Below, piece after piece: positions 44,089 to 53,668 of a DNA stretch of 64,000 bases. Made by a program: the position numbers and the translations under genes. Location of the stretch: NCBI GenBank assembly GCA_023957125.1, contig JAMLHL010000004.1:62001-126000 (forward strand). The letters are read 5' to 3'. Within the stretch, counting starts at the first letter, position 1, and each line of letters starts with the position of its first letter. The notes beneath the pieces were generated by a model that made no database searches, was not told the DNA's origin, and saw only the letters and a list, made by a program, of their open reading frames with translations. The stretch is from Chitinophagaceae bacterium (GTDB lineage Bacteria > Bacteroidota > Bacteroidia > Chitinophagales > Chitinophagaceae).

Positions 44089-45054
44089 TTGTTGCGCGAA
44101 GCCTTATTTATAAAGAGAAACAAAGACAGGTGGTTAAAGTATCAGCAGGACCTGCCGGAGAGCGCCGATGAAACCGCTGAGGAATTTATCCAGTTGACCG
44201 ACGACCTGTCGTATGCCAAAACCTTTTATCCGCAAAGCAGGGTAACCCGGTATTTAAATGCGAGGTCATCAAAGGTTTACATGAGCATTTATCAGAACCG
44301 GAAAGACAACGTTAACCGGATTGCAGTGTTCTGGAAGCAAAGCGTACCCCTCACCGTCAGGAAACACCACGCCGTACTGCTGTTTTGTGCCCTGTTTTTT
44401 ATCACTTTTTTTGTTGTTGGATTTTACTCTTCCGCACACGATGAAAGTTTTGTAAGGGAGATGCTTGGAGACAGCTACGTTAACATGACCGAGGAAAATA
44501 TTGAAAACGGGATGCCTTTTGGCGTGTATGCCGAAGGAGGGCCGTTACTGATGTGGCTGGGTATTATGATCAATAACCTTTTTGTGGCTTTCGGCTATTT
44601 TGCGCAGGGGCTTTTGTTAGGCATTCCTCTCCTGAACTCCCTGCTGTCTGAAGGGGTTCGCCTGGGCGCCTTTGAACAAATGTTTTTTGCCAAAGGACTG
44701 GGATTGGATTCCATATTAACCGTATTCATTCACGGAACGCTTGAAATATCGGCTCTTGTAATTGCCGGCGCTGCAGGAATCGTATTGGGCAAAAGCTGGA
44801 TCTTTCCGGGCACGGGAAAAAGATTAACGGCTTTGATTCGCGGCGCCAAAGAAGGAGTGATCCTGCTCCTCAGTCTTGTTCCCGTATTTACAACAGCCGC
44901 TTTTTTTGAGGGATTCATCACCCGCTATTACACCATGCCGTGGTGGATGAGCGGCAGCATCCTGGCAGCCTCAGCTACTTATATCATCTGGTATTATATT
45001 GTCTTTCCCATACGGGTACAAAAGAAACCGGCACCGGCCGGCAAAAAGCAATAA
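44089..45054 (+). CDS. Stage II sporulation protein M (SpoIIM) family membrane protein
   Basis: 321 aa, with TTG as start (another TTG is 3 bp downstream). A soluble N-terminal third (REALFIKRNKDRWLKYQQ, YPQSRVTRYLNARS) is followed by membrane segments (AVLLFCALFFITFFVVGFY; LMWLGIMINNLFVAFGYFAQGLLLGI; FIHGTLEISALVIAGAAGIVLG; VILLLSLVPVFTTAAFFEGFI). FxHGxxE is a family hallmark. These organisms do not sporulate, so the role must be different; membrane remodelling or stress is suggested by context only. First gene of a tightly packed operon. Confidence 0.88.
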   Translation: MLREALFIKRNKDRWLKYQQDLPESADETAEEFIQLTDDLSYAKTFYPQSRVTRYLNARSSKVYMSIYQNRKDNVNRIAVFWKQSVPLTVRKHHAVLLFCALFFITFFVVGFYSSAHDESFVREMLGDSYVNMTEENIENGMPFGVYAEGGPLLMWLGIMINNLFVAFGYFAQGLLLGIPLLNSLLSEGVRLGAFEQMFFAKGLGLDSILTVFIHGTLEISALVIAGAAGIVLGKSWIFPGTGKRLTALIRGAKEGVILLLSLVPVFTTAAFFEGFITRYYTMPWWMSGSILAASATYIIWYYIVFPIRVQKKPAPAGKKQ

Positions 45055-45055
45055 T

Positions 45056-45916
45056 ATGCCCCGGCGTCTTCATTTGACATACCTCTTACTCGCCGGGCTT
45101 CTTTTCTCTTCCACACCGGTATTCACTTTGGCACAGGAAGGTGAAGACACCGCGCACCAGGGTGAACAGGAAGACTTTTTAGAAAACCATCCCGATTCCG
45201 AAAATCAGTACCTGGAAGACAGCGCCCTGGAACTGCCTGAGGAAGACACGCTGTTCTTTTGGGGTAAGGAAGACCCGCTGTCATTAACAGACTTGATTGA
45301 AATACAAAATCGTTCCGTTCCTGATGCTGTTACCCGGGAATGGAAGCAGGACGATGCCTTCTGGTATGCCAACAAGAAAATAGAAAAAAAATCATCGGGT
45401 CTGCCATTCATGGAAAAAATCCTTTTGGCCTTGATCGGGCTGTTGGGTTCGCCCTCGTTTGTGCAGCTATTATGGGTGCTGGCGCTTGTGCTATTGCCAA
45501 CCGCTGTGATCTGGTATTTACTAAAAAACAAAATGAACTTTTGGCGTTCCCGGAAACCCGCCGTAATTAATGCCCCGGCGGGCGAAAATGATGAGCAAAA
45601 CATCTTTGAAACCGACCTGCAGCGGGCGGCTTCTGTTGCAGCGGCAGAAGGTAATTACGCATTAGCTATACGCTTTGATTATCTTCACCTGTTGAAAACA
45701 TTTTCAGAAAACGGGTTGATCCGGTACACCGCCGATACCACCAACAGCCAGTACCTTGATCAACTAAAAAATAAACCGCCCTATTCCGGTTTTCTTTTCG
45801 CTACCCGAAGCTATGAGTATGCCTGGTATGGAAAAATGCCGGTAAGCCGGCAGGAATACGACCATATACACAACAGGTTGGTGTCGCTTTACCAAAACCC
45901 GGATATACCGGCATGA
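45056..45916 (+). CDS. DUF4129 domain protein
   Basis: 286 aa from ATG 45056, one base after the SpoIIM stop; upstream frame extension overlaps SpoIIM and is rejected. Signal peptide ending near LAQE, an acidic stretch, one membrane segment (LLWVLALVLLPTAVIWYLL, about residues 139-160), then a cytoplasmic helical DUF4129 domain (DLQRAASVAAAEGNYALAIRFDYLHLLKTFSENGLIRY, TNSQYLDQL, SYEYAWYGKMPVS). DUF4129 is often coupled to MoxR/DUF58 systems. It overlaps the next gene by 4 bp (ATGA). Confidence 0.85.
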   Translation: MPRRLHLTYLLLAGLLFSSTPVFTLAQEGEDTAHQGEQEDFLENHPDSENQYLEDSALELPEEDTLFFWGKEDPLSLTDLIEIQNRSVPDAVTREWKQDDAFWYANKKIEKKSSGLPFMEKILLALIGLLGSPSFVQLLWVLALVLLPTAVIWYLLKNKMNFWRSRKPAVINAPAGENDEQNIFETDLQRAASVAAAEGNYALAIRFDYLHLLKTFSENGLIRYTADTTNSQYLDQLKNKPPYSGFLFATRSYEYAWYGKMPVSRQEYDHIHNRLVSLYQNPDIPA

Positions 45917-47136
45917 AGAAATCATTACCATACCTGGCGGGCGGCTTCCTGCTTTTACTGCTGCTGCTGATTGCAGGGAGGAACCACAACGATTTTGACC
46001 ACCGGATCACCCTGAATAAAAAAGATAAGATCCCCTACGGCACCTTTGTAGCCTACCAGGGTCTTGCCCATCTGTTTCCCAAAGCAAAAATAACGATCAA
46101 TAAAAAAGAGCCGGGCTTTTGGGACGCTGCCGTGTTGAAGCACGACAGCGACCGGCAGGTAATGATCATCATTGCCAAAGATTTTAATGCGGCAGATCAT
46201 GAGCTGAGAGAATTATATCATTTCGTAAGCAAGGGCAATGAAGTATTGATCTCCGCTTATAATTTAAGTAAAGACGCCCGTCATTTTTTTCATGCAGACC
46301 TGGGTTTTGATGATCCCGGCTTTCCGGTATCCGAAGATTACCCGGTACTGGATACCCTGCAACTGCAACTCAGTCATCCGCCATTTTCCGACACTGCAGA
46401 CCGCTATATCTACCCCGGCAGAAAGTACAACTCCTGGTTCGACAGCTTCGATACCACTATGACTTTTTTAATGGGTTCCATCAATCAAAAAAAGGCCGGA
46501 TTCATTCGGCTGTATGCCGGCGCCGGCAGTTTTCTTATTCATACGGCACCCCTCGCATTTTCAAATTATTTTCTACTGCATGGCAATAATATAGACTATT
46601 ACAACCAGGCGTTGTCCGCAATGAATGTTGACGCCACAACGGTTATATGGGATGAGTATTTCCTTCACAAGCCCGATAATGATAACCAGGAACCGCCTTC
46701 CCCGTTGAGGGTCTTAATGGCCCAGCCGGCATTGCGGATGGCCTTACTGGTGGCCCTTGCCGGACTGGTAATATACCTCCTCCTGGGGGTAAAAAGAAGC
46801 CAGCGGATGATACCGGTTATCAAACCACCCAAAAACGATTCTCTGGACTTTACAAAAACGATCGGCAGATTATATTTTCAAAAAAAAGACAACAAAGATC
46901 TCTGTAAAAAAATGAGCATTTACTTTTCAGAATATGTACATCACCGGTTTAAAATACCAACAAGAAACATGGATGAGAAATTTGCTGCCCTGCTTTCACA
47001 AAAATCAGGATGTGATAAAGACACCATCCTTTCCATCGTCCATCAAATCCGGAGTATCCGGGAAACACCCGAACCTGAAGACATCAAAGTGGCAGAATTA
47101 TACAATTTATTAGATCGTTTTTATAAAACTATATAA
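45913..47136 (+). CDS. DUF4350 domain membrane protein
   Basis: 407 aa. N-terminal membrane anchor (YLAGGFLLLLLLLIAG), a periplasmic DUF4350 domain with KIPYGTFVAYQGLAHLFP and VMIIIAKDFNAADHELRELYHFVSKGNEVLISA, a second membrane segment (LLVALAGLVIYLLLGV, about residues 277-293) and a C-terminal cytoplasmic helical region. Topology fits a membrane partner of the MoxR ATPase encoded next. ATGA overlap with the preceding gene and 1 bp to the next show cotranscription. Confidence 0.85.
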   Translation: MKKSLPYLAGGFLLLLLLLIAGRNHNDFDHRITLNKKDKIPYGTFVAYQGLAHLFPKAKITINKKEPGFWDAAVLKHDSDRQVMIIIAKDFNAADHELRELYHFVSKGNEVLISAYNLSKDARHFFHADLGFDDPGFPVSEDYPVLDTLQLQLSHPPFSDTADRYIYPGRKYNSWFDSFDTTMTFLMGSINQKKAGFIRLYAGAGSFLIHTAPLAFSNYFLLHGNNIDYYNQALSAMNVDATTVIWDEYFLHKPDNDNQEPPSPLRVLMAQPALRMALLVALAGLVIYLLLGVKRSQRMIPVIKPPKNDSLDFTKTIGRLYFQKKDNKDLCKKMSIYFSEYVHHRFKIPTRNMDEKFAALLSQKSGCDKDTILSIVHQIRSIRETPEPEDIKVAELYNLLDRFYKTI

Positions 47137-47137
47137 T

Positions 47138-48115
47138 ATGGAAGACAACACTTTTCAGTCGCGGACCGACCTCAGCACTTTGCACGAAACCGTTGCCCGG
47201 CTGCAAAACGAAATCGGGAAAGCGATTATCGGGCAGCAGGAAATGATAAAACTGATCATCACGGCGCTTCTGTCGGACGGACATGTACTGATAGAAGGTG
47301 TGCCGGGTGTAGCCAAAACCCTGACGGCCAGGCTGGTGGCAAAATGTATTGCGCTGCATTTTTCCCGAATACAGTTCACTCCCGACCTTATGCCCTCGGA
47401 TGTAGTAGGCACCTCTGTCTTTAATCCCGGAGAAGCCGGCTTCCAGTTCAAACGCGGACCCGTATTCGGCAATATTATCCTGGTGGATGAAATCAACCGG
47501 GCGCCCGCCAAAACCCAGTCTGCCCTGTTTGAAGTGATGGAAGAGAAACAGGTAACGATAGACGGCTTCTCTCATCCGATGGAAAGGCCCTTTATGGTAC
47601 TGGCTACGCAAAATCCGGTAGAACAGGAAGGAACCTATCGCTTACCTGAAGCGCAACTGGACCGGTTCCTGTTTAAAATTAACGTACCCTACCCTACCGA
47701 AGAAGAAGAAGTGGCGATATTAACCCGTTTTCATCACAACTCGGGGGAAGAGATGGTAAGCCGCGTTAATGAAGTGATGACCGGGCAGCAAATCAGCGAA
47801 CTTCGTCAATTGGCAAGGTCCGTACTGGTAGAAGAAAAACTGCTACAGTTTATTGCGCAAATGGTAACCGCCACGCGTTCCCACAAATCCGTTTATTTAG
47901 GAGCGTCGCCCAGAGCGTCGCTGGCGATAATGAATGCCGCTAAGGCTACCGCAGCGATCCGGGGCCGTGATTTTGTAATGCCTGAAGATATACTGGAGAT
48001 GGCCTACCCGGTTTTGCGCCACCGGATTATCCTGACGCCTGAAAAAGAAATGGAAGGTGCTACAGAAGACGAGGTGATTAAAGAGATCATTCATTCACTT
48101 GAAATTCCCCGGTAA
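47138..48115 (+). CDS. MoxR-type AAA+ ATPase
   Basis: 325 aa. Walker A GVPGVAKTL, Walker B ILVDEINRAPAKTQSALFEVMEE, sensor 1 LATQNPVEQEGTYRLPEAQLDRF, and sensor 2 GASPRASLAIMNAAK. MoxR ATPases act as chaperones or assembly factors with von Willebrand/DUF58 proteins, which matches the neighbour. Cytoplasmic. Confidence 0.95.
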   Translation: MEDNTFQSRTDLSTLHETVARLQNEIGKAIIGQQEMIKLIITALLSDGHVLIEGVPGVAKTLTARLVAKCIALHFSRIQFTPDLMPSDVVGTSVFNPGEAGFQFKRGPVFGNIILVDEINRAPAKTQSALFEVMEEKQVTIDGFSHPMERPFMVLATQNPVEQEGTYRLPEAQLDRFLFKINVPYPTEEEEVAILTRFHHNSGEEMVSRVNEVMTGQQISELRQLARSVLVEEKLLQFIAQMVTATRSHKSVYLGASPRASLAIMNAAKATAAIRGRDFVMPEDILEMAYPVLRHRIILTPEKEMEGATEDEVIKEIIHSLEIPR

Positions 48116-48118
48116 ATT

Positions 48119-49462
48119 TTGAAAAAGACGCTACGGTTCTATCAATCCTTTTTACTCACCCGCAATGTTTATTGGGCGCTGGGAGCAATCGTGATCCTGT
48201 TTATCATCTCCTATTTTATCCCTGCTCTTTTTGTAGCCTCCAGGCTCCTGCTGTTGACGCTGTTGTTGCTTATCCTTATTGATACCCTTGCATTATATGG
48301 CGGTTCCGGTTCGGTAACCGGAAAAAGGATCACTCCCGACCGGTTCAGCAACGGTGATGACAATCCGGTTCGTATTCAACTGGGTAACGGGTTTCCCTTC
48401 CCTGTCGGAATAACGCTTGTGGATGAACTCCCCTTCCGGTTTCAACTGAGAAACCTGAAAATAAAAACAACGTTGGAAAGAAAGCAGGAAACAACATTAA
48501 CTTATACCCTCCGCCCGATGCAAAGAGGGGCGTACAATTTCGGAAATATCAATGTTTTTGTTACCAGCCCGATATCATTGGTACAACGCCGGATAATTTT
48601 TGAACAACAGCAGACCATTCCCACTTACCCTTCTTTTCATCATCTGAAACAATACCGGCTGATGGCTATAGCCAGCCGTACAAACGAAACAGGCAGCAGA
48701 AGGCTTAGGAAATCAGGCAACAGTATGGAGTTTGAACAGATCAGGGAATACGTCAGGGGCGATGACAGCCGCAATGTAAACTGGAAAGCGACGGCACGTA
48801 AAGGCGACCTGATGGTAAACACCTTCACAGATGAAAAAAGCCAGCACATTTACTGCCTGATAGACAAAGGAAGGAATATGAAAATGCCTTTCGACGGGAT
48901 GACACTGCTTGACTATGCCATTAATGCTTCCCTGGTATTAACCAATGTTGCCCTGCTCAGGCACGACAAAGCCGGGTTACTCACTTTTGCCAGTCAGCCG
49001 GATCAGTTTGTTCCGGCAGAACGCAAAGGCATACAAATGGAGCGGATACTGGAGAGCCTGTATCGCCAGCAGACTCATTTTTCAGAAACGGATTTTGAAT
49101 CCTTATACGGCTTTATCCGTACGAAAATAAAAAACAGGGCTTTATTAATCCTCTTTACCAATTTTGAATCGGCCACCGGCTTTCAAAGGCAGTTGCCTTA
49201 TCTGCGCAAACTGGCGCAGCACCACCTGTTGCTGGTGGTATTCTTTGAAAATACCGAATTAAAGAAACTCAGAGAACAACCCGTCCAAAACCTGGAGGAC
49301 ATCTATATCAAAACCATTGCAGACAAATTCGCTTTTGAAAAAAAACTGATCGTAAGAGAACTCCGGCAGCACGGCATTTTATCGGTACTGACCACGCCGG
49401 CGCAGGTAAGCGTAAACACCATCAATCAATACCTCGAATTAAAAGCCCGGCAGGCTATTTGA
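48119..49462 (+). CDS. DUF58 domain membrane protein
   Basis: 447 aa with a TTG start 3 bp after the MoxR stop. Two membrane segments near the N-terminus (VYWALGAIVILFIISYFIP; SRLLLLTLLLLILIDTLAL), then a soluble region with the DUF58 core FEQIREYVRGDDSRNVNWKATAR and a VWA-like fold (IYCLIDKGRNM, ALLILFTNFESA). It is the usual substrate or partner of MoxR. Last gene of the operon; a roughly 260-bp repeat-rich gap follows. Confidence 0.92.
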   Translation: MKKTLRFYQSFLLTRNVYWALGAIVILFIISYFIPALFVASRLLLLTLLLLILIDTLALYGGSGSVTGKRITPDRFSNGDDNPVRIQLGNGFPFPVGITLVDELPFRFQLRNLKIKTTLERKQETTLTYTLRPMQRGAYNFGNINVFVTSPISLVQRRIIFEQQQTIPTYPSFHHLKQYRLMAIASRTNETGSRRLRKSGNSMEFEQIREYVRGDDSRNVNWKATARKGDLMVNTFTDEKSQHIYCLIDKGRNMKMPFDGMTLLDYAINASLVLTNVALLRHDKAGLLTFASQPDQFVPAERKGIQMERILESLYRQQTHFSETDFESLYGFIRTKIKNRALLILFTNFESATGFQRQLPYLRKLAQHHLLLVVFFENTELKKLREQPVQNLEDIYIKTIADKFAFEKKLIVRELRQHGILSVLTTPAQVSVNTINQYLELKARQAI

Positions 49463-49540
49463 GGAAGCTCTTCTCCGCAGACAACAAGTCGGCTGTCACG
49501 CAACGCCAATGCCATAGACCCCTCTATATACTGAGGCAGG

Positions 49541-49688
49541 CATTTTCAAATTTTCAAATTCACTCCACACTCTTCCACTTTCACCAGGTCAGGTATTTCG
49601 ACAGCGGTCTGACCTTTGGTACCGACCGCGCCCTCCCACATTTTCACATTTTCAAATTTTCAAATTTTCAAATTCCCAAATTCCCACA
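49541..49688. repeat. 'ttttcaaat' short repeats in a gene-free gap
   Basis: 'cattttcaaattttcaaatt' (49541-49560) and 'ttttcacattttcaaatttt' onward (49640-49687, about five units of roughly 9 bp: ttttcacat, tttcaaat, tttcaaat, tttcaaat, tcccaaat) lie on both sides of a 'gacagcggtctgacctttgg' segment. The gap from 49463 to 49726 carries no gene. Confidence 0.6.
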
Positions 49689-49726
49689 TCTCTTCCTCCT
49701 ATCTTTACATCAAATTTATAGACTGA

Positions 49727-50434
49727 ATGCAGCCTGAACCGCAGAATCCGTTCGCCGAAGGAAAAGTGCTTCTGATCAACAAACCGCTTCACTGGACTTC
49801 CTTTGATGTGGTTCGGAAGATCCGTTCCTTAATAAAGATAAAAAAAGTGGGGCATGCCGGCACGCTCGATCCGCTGGCAACCGGATTGCTGATTGTATGC
49901 ACCGGGAAATTCACAAAAAAGATCAATGAGTATATGGCGCAGGAAAAAGAATACACCGGCGCGTTCACCATAGGCGCTACCACGCCCACCTATGACCTGG
50001 AAAGCGAGCCGGGGAATTTCAAAGCGTACGGGCACATTACCGAAAACGAACTCCATGCGCTCACTCAGCAATTTACAGGAAAGATCAGCCAGGTGCCGCC
50101 GGCGCATTCCGCTATCAAGCAGGATGGGAAACGGGTGTATGAACTGGCCAGGAAAGGGATCGCGGTAAACCTGGAGCCCAGAACCGTTTTTATCAAAGAA
50201 TTCACGCTTACCCGGATCGCATTGCCAGTCGTTGAGTTTAAAGTGGTGTGCTCAACGGGAACGTATATCCGAAGTTTGGCAAACGATTACGGCGCTGCCT
50301 TAGGCGTTGGCGCTTATCTGAGCGGTTTATGCCGCACCCGGATCGGATCATTTACCCTGCAGGAGGCGATGAGCATGGAAGGGTTGCAACAGATGGCAGA
50401 AAAGATGAAAGGGCCGCACACCGATAAAAAATAA
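49727..50434 (+). CDS. truB: tRNA pseudouridine-55 synthase
   Basis: 235 aa. LLINKPLHWTSFDVVRKIR at the N-terminus, GHAGTLDPLATGLLIVCTG with the catalytic Asp, YDLESEPG and VPPAHSAIKQDGKRVYELARKG are TruB motifs, and STGTYIRSLANDYG closes the domain. It makes pseudouridine 55 in the T loop of tRNAs. It is convergent with the TamL-like gene; the stop codons are only 4 bp apart. Confidence 0.95.
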   Translation: MQPEPQNPFAEGKVLLINKPLHWTSFDVVRKIRSLIKIKKVGHAGTLDPLATGLLIVCTGKFTKKINEYMAQEKEYTGAFTIGATTPTYDLESEPGNFKAYGHITENELHALTQQFTGKISQVPPAHSAIKQDGKRVYELARKGIAVNLEPRTVFIKEFTLTRIALPVVEFKVVCSTGTYIRSLANDYGAALGVGAYLSGLCRTRIGSFTLQEAMSMEGLQQMAEKMKGPHTDKK

Positions 50435-50438
50435 CCGG

Positions 50439-52865
50439 CTAAAAAGGATACCCGATCCCAAACTGAAAAGTGGGACTTCGCATATTCACGGGGATCAACC
50501 AGCCGTCGTGCTGTGGTGAAATATACTCATCCGTGGCATAAAGCGGATCTTTTAACCGCCAGCCCAGATCAAACCGCAGTAAAAAAAAATTAAAATCCAT
50601 CCTCAATCCCGCCCCTCCGGCCACCGCGATATCTTTATACAACCTGCCAACATCAAACACCCCGTATTTAAATTCAGGGCTGGAAGACTTCCTTACCCAA
50701 ATATTACCGATGTCGGTAAACAACCCGCCCCGGAGCCAATACCCGTAAACCTGGAAAATATCAAACCGGAACTCAATATTTCCTTCCAACTGTATATCGG
50801 CATACCGGTCGTCGAATTTTTTTTCGATTACGCCCGGGGGATCCGTTGTAACCGTTCTGACCCTCAGCGTATCATAAAAGATGCTGGAGCCAGGCCCCAA
50901 TTTACGCAATTGCCACCCCCTCATGCTGTTGGGACCGCCGGCAAAAAACTGCCTGAAAAAAGGAAGCGACACGTCGCCATTCCTGTTTTCGGTATTAAAC
51001 CCAACCCCATACCCGGCAAAAACCCTGAACGCCCAGGTGGTTTTAGGATGGGTTACATAATGCCGGAAATCCGCGCTTAGTTTTATAAAACGATACAACT
51101 GCCCCAAAGGCTTTCCTTCCGCAGTCTGGTTTTTAAGCAATTCTCCCACCAATAATCCCGATTCCTCGGCATACAACCGGATAAAATTAAAGATCCGCGG
51201 GTTGGCGGTATTGAAACGCCGGGTATAAGTGCCATTGATACCGATGATAAGTCCGTTGTTATAGGAATATGACAAAAGCGGGTAATCCCTTATCAACTGC
51301 TCAAAACCTTCGTCAATATTATAGATCCGGGTAAACTCAATATTGGGCAGCCTGATCTGCCAGCTCGCATTTGATTTTTTCTGAAATTCGTATCCAAGAT
51401 AAGCATTGATGGTATTCAGCTTATAATACTTATAGCGGTCCACATAAGCGCCATCCAGATTTATATAGGTTCTGGCATTCAAAAGCTCATCCTGCTTCTT
51501 AAATTTAACAGGCGTAAGTAAATTAGGAAAGATCAGCCGGTTGCTTAAACCGGCTTCAGTAGATAACACTTTTCTAAAATCGGAAAACTCAATCCCGGTG
51601 CGCAGGGTATTTTCCAGTTGCAGGGCCTGCCGCGCAACATTCCTGTTCTTCAGTTGGAAATTAAAGGCCAACCCTTTGTTCCCTGCATTGTACAACTGGT
51701 TTTGAGCCGAAAGGATACTGGAACCTTCAAAGTCAGCACTGAAAAAATATTTTTTCGCCGGGATCATCCGGATAAAAAAATCTACCACCGGTTCAATAGA
51801 ATCCACCGGACGGGCATTGATGGTAACATTCTGCCAGGCTTCGATACGGTTGAAATTGAGCAGCGTCCTGTTGTAGTCGGAAGCCCGGAACATCTCTCCC
51901 GGTTTCAGTGCAATCCTCTTTACCAAAAAAGAAGGTTTAAAAAGATCGTAACGACTGTAGATAGAATAACCATTGTATAAAAGAGGTTGTAAATCACGTC
52001 TCCGGGCAGGCGTTAACTCTGCAGGTTCATCAGGGAAAACGCTAACGCGACCTACCTTGTACGACTGTGTAACCGAACTGTCTCTTAAAGGTATTTCCAG
52101 GATAGATACCCTGACCGTCGGCTTTTCTTTTTGCCGCTGCGCCTCAACCTGGAGCCTGATCTGCTCAAACGGATCGGTAGAAACATCTATCAAAGCCACA
52201 TTCACCGTGTCCAACTGTGCCTTCATCATTTCCCTGCTGATCCGGTAATAACCGTTATTCCGAAACAGGTCAATCAACCGGTTGAGCTCATCGTCAATTT
52301 TCTGCTTACTAAACGGGTCTGATTTTTTCAAAAGGGATTTACCCAGGTTTTCATTTACCAGCCGCTGCAGGGCACTGTCTTTAAAATCATAGCTTACGGA
52401 ATCCAACCGGAACAAGTTGCCGGTATTGACATGGTAATCCACTTTCAGGCGGATCTGATCGGGTTTCTCACTTCGCAGCGTGGTATCCGTTTCCTTCCAT
52501 TCGGCATGGATAGCGCTCCGGTAATAACCGTTGTTATGAAGCAGGTTATTCATATTCTCCACCGAACGCTTAACATAGTTGCTATCAAATACCGGGGGTT
52601 TGATCAGCACATGCCGGATAAACCACGAGTTTTTAAAAACCGGTTTTACGCTGTCTTCAATCTGCGCCTCCAGTCTTTGTTCCAGCGTTTTTTTCTCTCC
52701 CGAACCCAGTTTGTCTTTGATATGTATTTCATTATCTATAACGAAGGGTTTGTTTGGCTGATATTTCTTCACTACTACGCAGGATGATGCCCCCATTATA
52801 ACAATTGAAATAAAACAGAAATATTTAAAGAAAGAAGAATGTATTTTCGTTGGTGAATCAGGCAT
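50439..52865 (-). CDS. BamA/TamA-superfamily outer-membrane lipoprotein (TamL-like)
   Basis: 808 aa. The signal has a lipobox MGASSC (Cys29), which fits TamL, the lipidated TamA form of Bacteroidota. POTRA-like repeats follow, with 'NxGYY' loops (LHNNGYYRSAIHAEW; FRNNGYYRISREMM), then the C-terminal Omp85 barrel with FFAGGPNSMRGWQLRKLGPG and the final GWRLKDPL ... FQFGIGYPF. It is expected to insert or translocate proteins at the outer membrane with TamB. The start codon lies 14 bp from that of the divergent TrmH gene. Confidence 0.9.
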   Translation of the reverse strand: MPDSPTKIHSSFFKYFCFISIVIMGASSCVVVKKYQPNKPFVIDNEIHIKDKLGSGEKKTLEQRLEAQIEDSVKPVFKNSWFIRHVLIKPPVFDSNYVKRSVENMNNLLHNNGYYRSAIHAEWKETDTTLRSEKPDQIRLKVDYHVNTGNLFRLDSVSYDFKDSALQRLVNENLGKSLLKKSDPFSKQKIDDELNRLIDLFRNNGYYRISREMMKAQLDTVNVALIDVSTDPFEQIRLQVEAQRQKEKPTVRVSILEIPLRDSSVTQSYKVGRVSVFPDEPAELTPARRRDLQPLLYNGYSIYSRYDLFKPSFLVKRIALKPGEMFRASDYNRTLLNFNRIEAWQNVTINARPVDSIEPVVDFFIRMIPAKKYFFSADFEGSSILSAQNQLYNAGNKGLAFNFQLKNRNVARQALQLENTLRTGIEFSDFRKVLSTEAGLSNRLIFPNLLTPVKFKKQDELLNARTYINLDGAYVDRYKYYKLNTINAYLGYEFQKKSNASWQIRLPNIEFTRIYNIDEGFEQLIRDYPLLSYSYNNGLIIGINGTYTRRFNTANPRIFNFIRLYAEESGLLVGELLKNQTAEGKPLGQLYRFIKLSADFRHYVTHPKTTWAFRVFAGYGVGFNTENRNGDVSLPFFRQFFAGGPNSMRGWQLRKLGPGSSIFYDTLRVRTVTTDPPGVIEKKFDDRYADIQLEGNIEFRFDIFQVYGYWLRGGLFTDIGNIWVRKSSSPEFKYGVFDVGRLYKDIAVAGGAGLRMDFNFFLLRFDLGWRLKDPLYATDEYISPQHDGWLIPVNMRSPTFQFGIGYPF

Positions 52866-52879
52866 AAATAAAGATAAGA

Positions 52880-53623
52880 ATGCTCAGCAAATCAAGGGTC
52901 AAATATATTCAAAGTTTGTACCATAAAAAATTCAGGGATGAAGAAGGGTGTTTTGTTGTGGAAGGTCCCAAAATTATCACCGAGTTGCTTTCCGGGATAC
53001 CCAACAATATAGTTTCCCTTTATGCCGTTGCATCCTGGCTCCAGGCCAACCAACCCCTTCTTCAGCAATTAGATCCGTCTTTCGTCTATCGTGTTGAGGA
53101 ACCTGACCTTAAAAGAATTTCTTCCCTGAAGACGCCCAACCAGGTATTGGCTGTAGTAAAAAAAAGGAAACCGGAAGTGGGCTCCTCTTCAAAGGCAAGT
53201 CTGATCCTGGATCGCATCCAGGATCCGGGTAACTTTGGAACCATCATCCGCACTGCCGATTGGTTTGGCATCTCATCTGTGATATGCAGCGCAGATTGTG
53301 CCGATCTGTATAATCCAAAAGTAATTCAGGCTACTATGGGGAGTATGCTCAGGGTGGGGGTGACGTACACCAGTCTCGTTGGTTGGATGAAAGAAAATGA
53401 CGGAATACCTGTTTTTGCGGCTACACTTCATGGCAAATCTTTATATGAATTTCCGGCGATGACAGGAGGCGCCCTGCTGATAGGAAATGAATCCAGGGGA
53501 ATTGATCCCGAACTTCTAAGCCTTTGCCAAGATGAGATAACCATTCCCCGAATAGGAACAGCAGAGTCGCTAAACGCGGCCGTGGCTACCGGTATCCTCC
53601 TGTCGCACCTGATAAAACCCTGA
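52880..53623 (+). CDS. TrmH/SpoU-family RNA 2'-O-methyltransferase
   Basis: 247 aa. N-terminal substrate-binding domain (KSRVKYIQSLYHKKFRDEEGCFVVEG) and C-terminal SPOUT knot: LILDRIQDPGNFGTIIRTADWFG, GSMLRV, LLIGNESRGID and IPRIGTAESLNAAVATGILL are the SPOUT motifs 1-3. It methylates a ribose in rRNA or tRNA using SAM; the target base cannot be read from sequence. A possible -7 element for the opposite gene (TATATTTG on the minus strand, 52907-52900) lies inside this coding region. Confidence 0.93.
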   Translation: MLSKSRVKYIQSLYHKKFRDEEGCFVVEGPKIITELLSGIPNNIVSLYAVASWLQANQPLLQQLDPSFVYRVEEPDLKRISSLKTPNQVLAVVKKRKPEVGSSSKASLILDRIQDPGNFGTIIRTADWFGISSVICSADCADLYNPKVIQATMGSMLRVGVTYTSLVGWMKENDGIPVFAATLHGKSLYEFPAMTGGALLIGNESRGIDPELLSLCQDEITIPRIGTAESLNAAVATGILLSHLIKP

Positions 53624-53668
53624 GAAGTAAAAGCATAAAATGATGTAACTTGCCGCCAAAAACAGGCA

